Shown here: positions 60,970-64,000 of the stretch, piece by piece
Position numbering within the stretch: the first letter of the stretch is position 1
Layout of the letters: every line of letters starts with the position of its first letter
From: Mantis religiosa
Taxonomy: Eukaryota > Arthropoda > Insecta > Mantodea > Mantidae
DNA length: 64,000 bases
NCBI GenBank assembly: GCA_030765055.1
Contig: CM060950.1
Coordinates: 20,438,729-20,502,728 of the forward strand
Reading direction: 5' to 3'
Notes under the pieces: generated by a model
The model's database searches: none
Seen by the model: only the letters and a program-made list of their open reading frames with translations
Told to the model about the DNA's origin: nothing
Position numbers and translations under genes: made by a program

Positions 60970-61940
60970 AATATTTCCAACGCTTTCCTCTAAAACTTGA
61001 GGTACATTAGTACTGCTTATTAAGTCTTCTTACAAACAACAATTGCGTTAAAATCCTTGACACAAATGAAATCCCTAAGGAGCACACATTTTCAAGTGCA
61101 TTAATCGTTGTAGATACCAGTCCCAACAGAGTTCCAATATAAGTTTTGCATGTCTCCTGGATGAAAAGACGCTCAAAAGAAACATACATTCAAAAACATC
61201 CTTTTTTACACTGCATTATTATTTTTATCTCTGTATTCCCTGAAGCTGCTCTTTGTTTGGAAGCAATAAAGAACAATTAAATCAAAGCCTTATGTGAAGT
61301 ACATACTTATAAAATGTTGTAAAATTTGATAAATAAATACACATAATCCATATCAGTATAAGATATTACCTGTGGCGCTATCTCTGAACTGCTAACTATC
61401 TCTGGTTGCTAATTCTGCTGGCAGAAGGATTAAAAAAATCGTGCCAGCTTACTTTAAATTGTTGTTCTTTTCTTACAAATTTACAAGAGTAAATTACCTT
61501 TGTTAGCTTTTTTAAGATAGAAAGGTACTGCATATTGAATAGGACAGGGAATTTCAAAATCGTTAGTTAAATAAAGTTGCAATATATTGTACTTTTAACA
61601 AGAATTGACTTGGAATGAATCTGAGCCTATTTCTAAAACATTACAGTTGTAAATTCTGTTTTGGTATTAAACATTATATACCTTGACCAAAACATTACTG
61701 ATAAATAGAGAAACAATATATTCCAAAAAATAAGGAAATATTTTGAGAATTTATCAACATATCGTATTCGAGATACACCATTTGTGTACTTACTGATGGA
61801 GATACTTGAGTCCCAGACTTCACTGGTTAACTCCTGTTATTTAGCTTATTGAATTTTTCAGGTTGTCTCTATCTGTGTAAAATCTTAGCCTATATACAGC
61901 TAATGTGAAGAAATGATTAATTTCCATCAGTTGACTTAAT
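60970..61940 (+). repeat. Dispersed repeat R, copy 3
   Basis: Counterpart of 52293-53430 on the other side of the gypsy element, lacking about 130 bp near 61400. No coding sequence recognised. Confidence 0.85.
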
Positions 61941-64000
61941 AAGATTTTAATGGTAAAGCCTGTGATTCAAGTACTTTCGGTAAGGAAAATACATGAGTCA
62001 ATTGCAGAATTTAATTTCAGGTAGGCACGTTGGTCATGGTAGCTCAATAGCTAAGAGCGACTGTTCTCAAACCGGGAGATTCATGTTTGAGATCTCGGCC
62101 AAGGCATTGAATTTTTCAGATTGAATCTATCTATTCTGTTAAGTTTCTGTTTTGTAAAAAATGTTCTCTTTAGTTTAAATTAGCCTGCGATAAATATATA
62201 TTTTATGAGAAATGAAATATATATCTGAAATCATCTGGAAAATTCGACAGAAGCCTTTATCATTCTAAATGAGTCGTCAATGACCGGTAAACTCTTAGGG
62301 GTAGACAAAATGTTACTGCACCGAAAACGTAGATCCCAATGTTGGATAAATACATATTTTTGTAGAGGTAATAAGTTCCTTGTTATTTGTTCTCGCGATT
62401 GAGTTTATCAGTACATAAAATTAATAAGGTCTTCCTGGTGGATATTCCCAGGTGACTTTGACCCTGTCCTAGAGTTCGACAGGCGCTTTGGGAGGTGACG
62501 GGTATTTCCAAGAATCGCTCAGCTGATACAACAGTACGTCTGACAAAGCGGACTTTACTACAATGTAAACAATATACAACAGCATATATAAGATAATAGA
62601 TGTAATAATTTTATGTAACTAGCATATTTTTAAGAAACCTTCATTCCAAAGGAAGTGTATGTCTTGAATTTGGACGTTAATAAATTTTCGAGTTTTGTGT
62701 CGTACAATATCATTTCACTCATTGTCTTGAATTGTCTGAGACGCTCATCTATTCTATATCGCTTTGTGTAGCTGTTAACGGTGAGAAAAAGACAAGGTCT
62801 TACTTTATAAAAATGTAAATATCCTTAAAACACGCGGTTTGTGTCAAATAATTTCTTTTGTGATAGTCAGATTCGAAATATTCATTGTTACTGTTGTAAA
62901 CATTCAAATGCCTATCCTTGTTCCCTAATGTGAACATATTCAGGTTTTTTGTAAGTCCAGGCCATGCAAAAGAAATGGAATGTCAAAGATATCACATAGA
63001 AGTGTTCCAGGTTTAAAAAAATTTACTATCGTTTAAAGTTTACGGTATTGCCTGGATTATTATGAAGTAGGTGGATAATTGTACGTTTTATGAGTATTAT
63101 GTACAAAAGTGAGTAGTGAAACTCTTGTAATTACAACCATCAGATGTTTTAAAGTAGTATCATCATCAGTTAACATTGTAGGAGTGTAAGGGCAGTTCAA
63201 CACATCGAATATCCCATCACCTGTATATTAATTACAGCTTCTGAGCTATAAGGAAGGTTTTCCTCTAGACGTGTCTTGCAGTTCCAATAACACTCGTAAT
63301 TACTGAACACAAAGGTTTCCAACTTAGCTTCTTATTATAAATTGATACAAATTCCAACAAACCTGTAGAAGGTCTAAATGAACATTGAACCAATACTTCA
63401 ATTACGTGAAACACCTAGAGATGTAGTTAGTTTAGAGGACTACTTCCGAGATGCAATAACCTTTGCTGGATATTGCCTGCATATACATTGCTGGTGCCGT
63501 TATTTTTCATGCAATAAATAACAAATCTAAGCTAAGAATAAATAACATAGCGGCATTATGCTATCAATTTCGTAAATGATTACAAAGTCTTTTCCCCAGT
63601 GTAAGATATCACAGTTAGAGCACTCTCTGGACAGCAACAAGTGGTCGGTGCTCCCCTGGCGGACAATTACTATAACTAAAATATCGTTTCCTGTATAACA
63701 AATTCACGTAATGCGTTATGCTCACGACACTGTCTCCCTCACCGGTCTACGAAGGTTAACTTATCCATTGCTACAAATTTGAAGTAAACTTTTACGGAGT
63801 TATTTCATTAACCATTTCCTTGATAATTGAGAAGTTGCATCTCATGATTTTTGCTCAAATCCTATCGCACTCCTGTGTAATATTACCAAAATAGGTTACA
63901 TTTTTATACCAAGTGGGGTTAGTATTTTATTGTACCCAACATTAGGATACTGAAGATTAACCAAGAATGACGCCATAGTCCATAGTCCATCTCAAAATCA
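61941..64000. other. No recognisable gene
   Basis: Contains a tRNA-like stretch at about 62038-62108 (GGTAGCTCAATAGCTAAGAG then GTTTGAGATCTCGGCC), probably a SINE head scrap since it lacks a proper acceptor stem and has a mutated B box. It also has a copy of the TAAGATATCACAGTTAGAGC motif at 63602-63640. Otherwise AT-rich and unassigned. Confidence 0.4.

Noticed and set aside
62038..62108. Possible tRNA gene
   Set aside because: Box-like sequences exist, but the B box is mutated and no acceptor stem pairs; more likely a SINE head scrap.

Overview
This is a piece of a eukaryotic nuclear genome, almost certainly an arthropod and most likely an insect. The evidence is AT-rich, intron-scale noncoding DNA, tRNA-derived SINEs with A and B boxes, Ty3/gypsy-type LTR elements, non-LTR retrotransposons carrying RNase H, a mariner with TA target duplication, and remnants resembling hAT and Penelope elements. 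I cannot name the species. I see no bacterial operons, no CRISPR array, no tRNA or rRNA gene and no host protein-coding gene that I can support. The window is essentially a graveyard of mobile elements and repeats.

Layout. 1-165 holds degenerate copies of a 113-bp hairpin repeat that recurs as a tandem array at 44.0-44.5 kb. 0.93-2.1 kb is a minus-strand gypsy fragment with a SINE inside it. 2.4-16.6 kb is the largest structure: a head-to-tail array of a roughly 4.23-kb unit (two full units, one internally deleted, one cut off, plus a partial leading unit). Each full unit carries the RNase H and Cys/His tail of a non-LTR retrotransposon. 16.6-21.55 kb is a second minus-strand gypsy fragment, split by a 3.5-kb LTR element (17826-21353) with a tRNA-Lys-type primer site and only a coiled-coil coding remnant. 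21.6-22.3 kb has a SINE and a Penelope-like endonuclease remnant. 22.3-36.6 kb is mainly unrecognised AT-rich DNA with a 31-bp perfect inverted repeat (27.2 kb), a long CA/TA microsatellite attached to a SINE tail (32.3 kb) and a palindromic MITE-like element (34.8 kb).

The right half holds a SINE (36.6 kb), a minus-strand non-LTR RNase H remnant (37.6-38.4 kb), a 5'-truncated non-LTR reverse transcriptase with a still open 363-codon frame (39.4-40.5 kb), a purine-rich tract and the 113-bp array (43.7-44.5 kb), a hAT-like transposase remnant (45.8-46.3 kb), and a second decayed copy of the same reverse transcriptase family (46.7-48.5 kb) into which a deleted mariner inserted at a TA. 53651-60824 is a gypsy-type LTR element with two recognisable LTRs and a 4-bp ATAT duplication. 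Its gag-pol is ruined by frameshifts, stops, a SINE insertion and about 2.2 kb of extra DNA. Copies of another repeat flank it at 52.3-53.4 and 61.0-61.9 kb.

The sequences do not work together as a pathway; what can be read is a relative history of insertions. The best candidates for something undescribed are the 113-bp repeats whose hairpin shows compensatory changes, the 4.2-kb macrosatellite built on an already dead RNase H, and the small non-autonomous LTR element with a duplicated primer-binding site.
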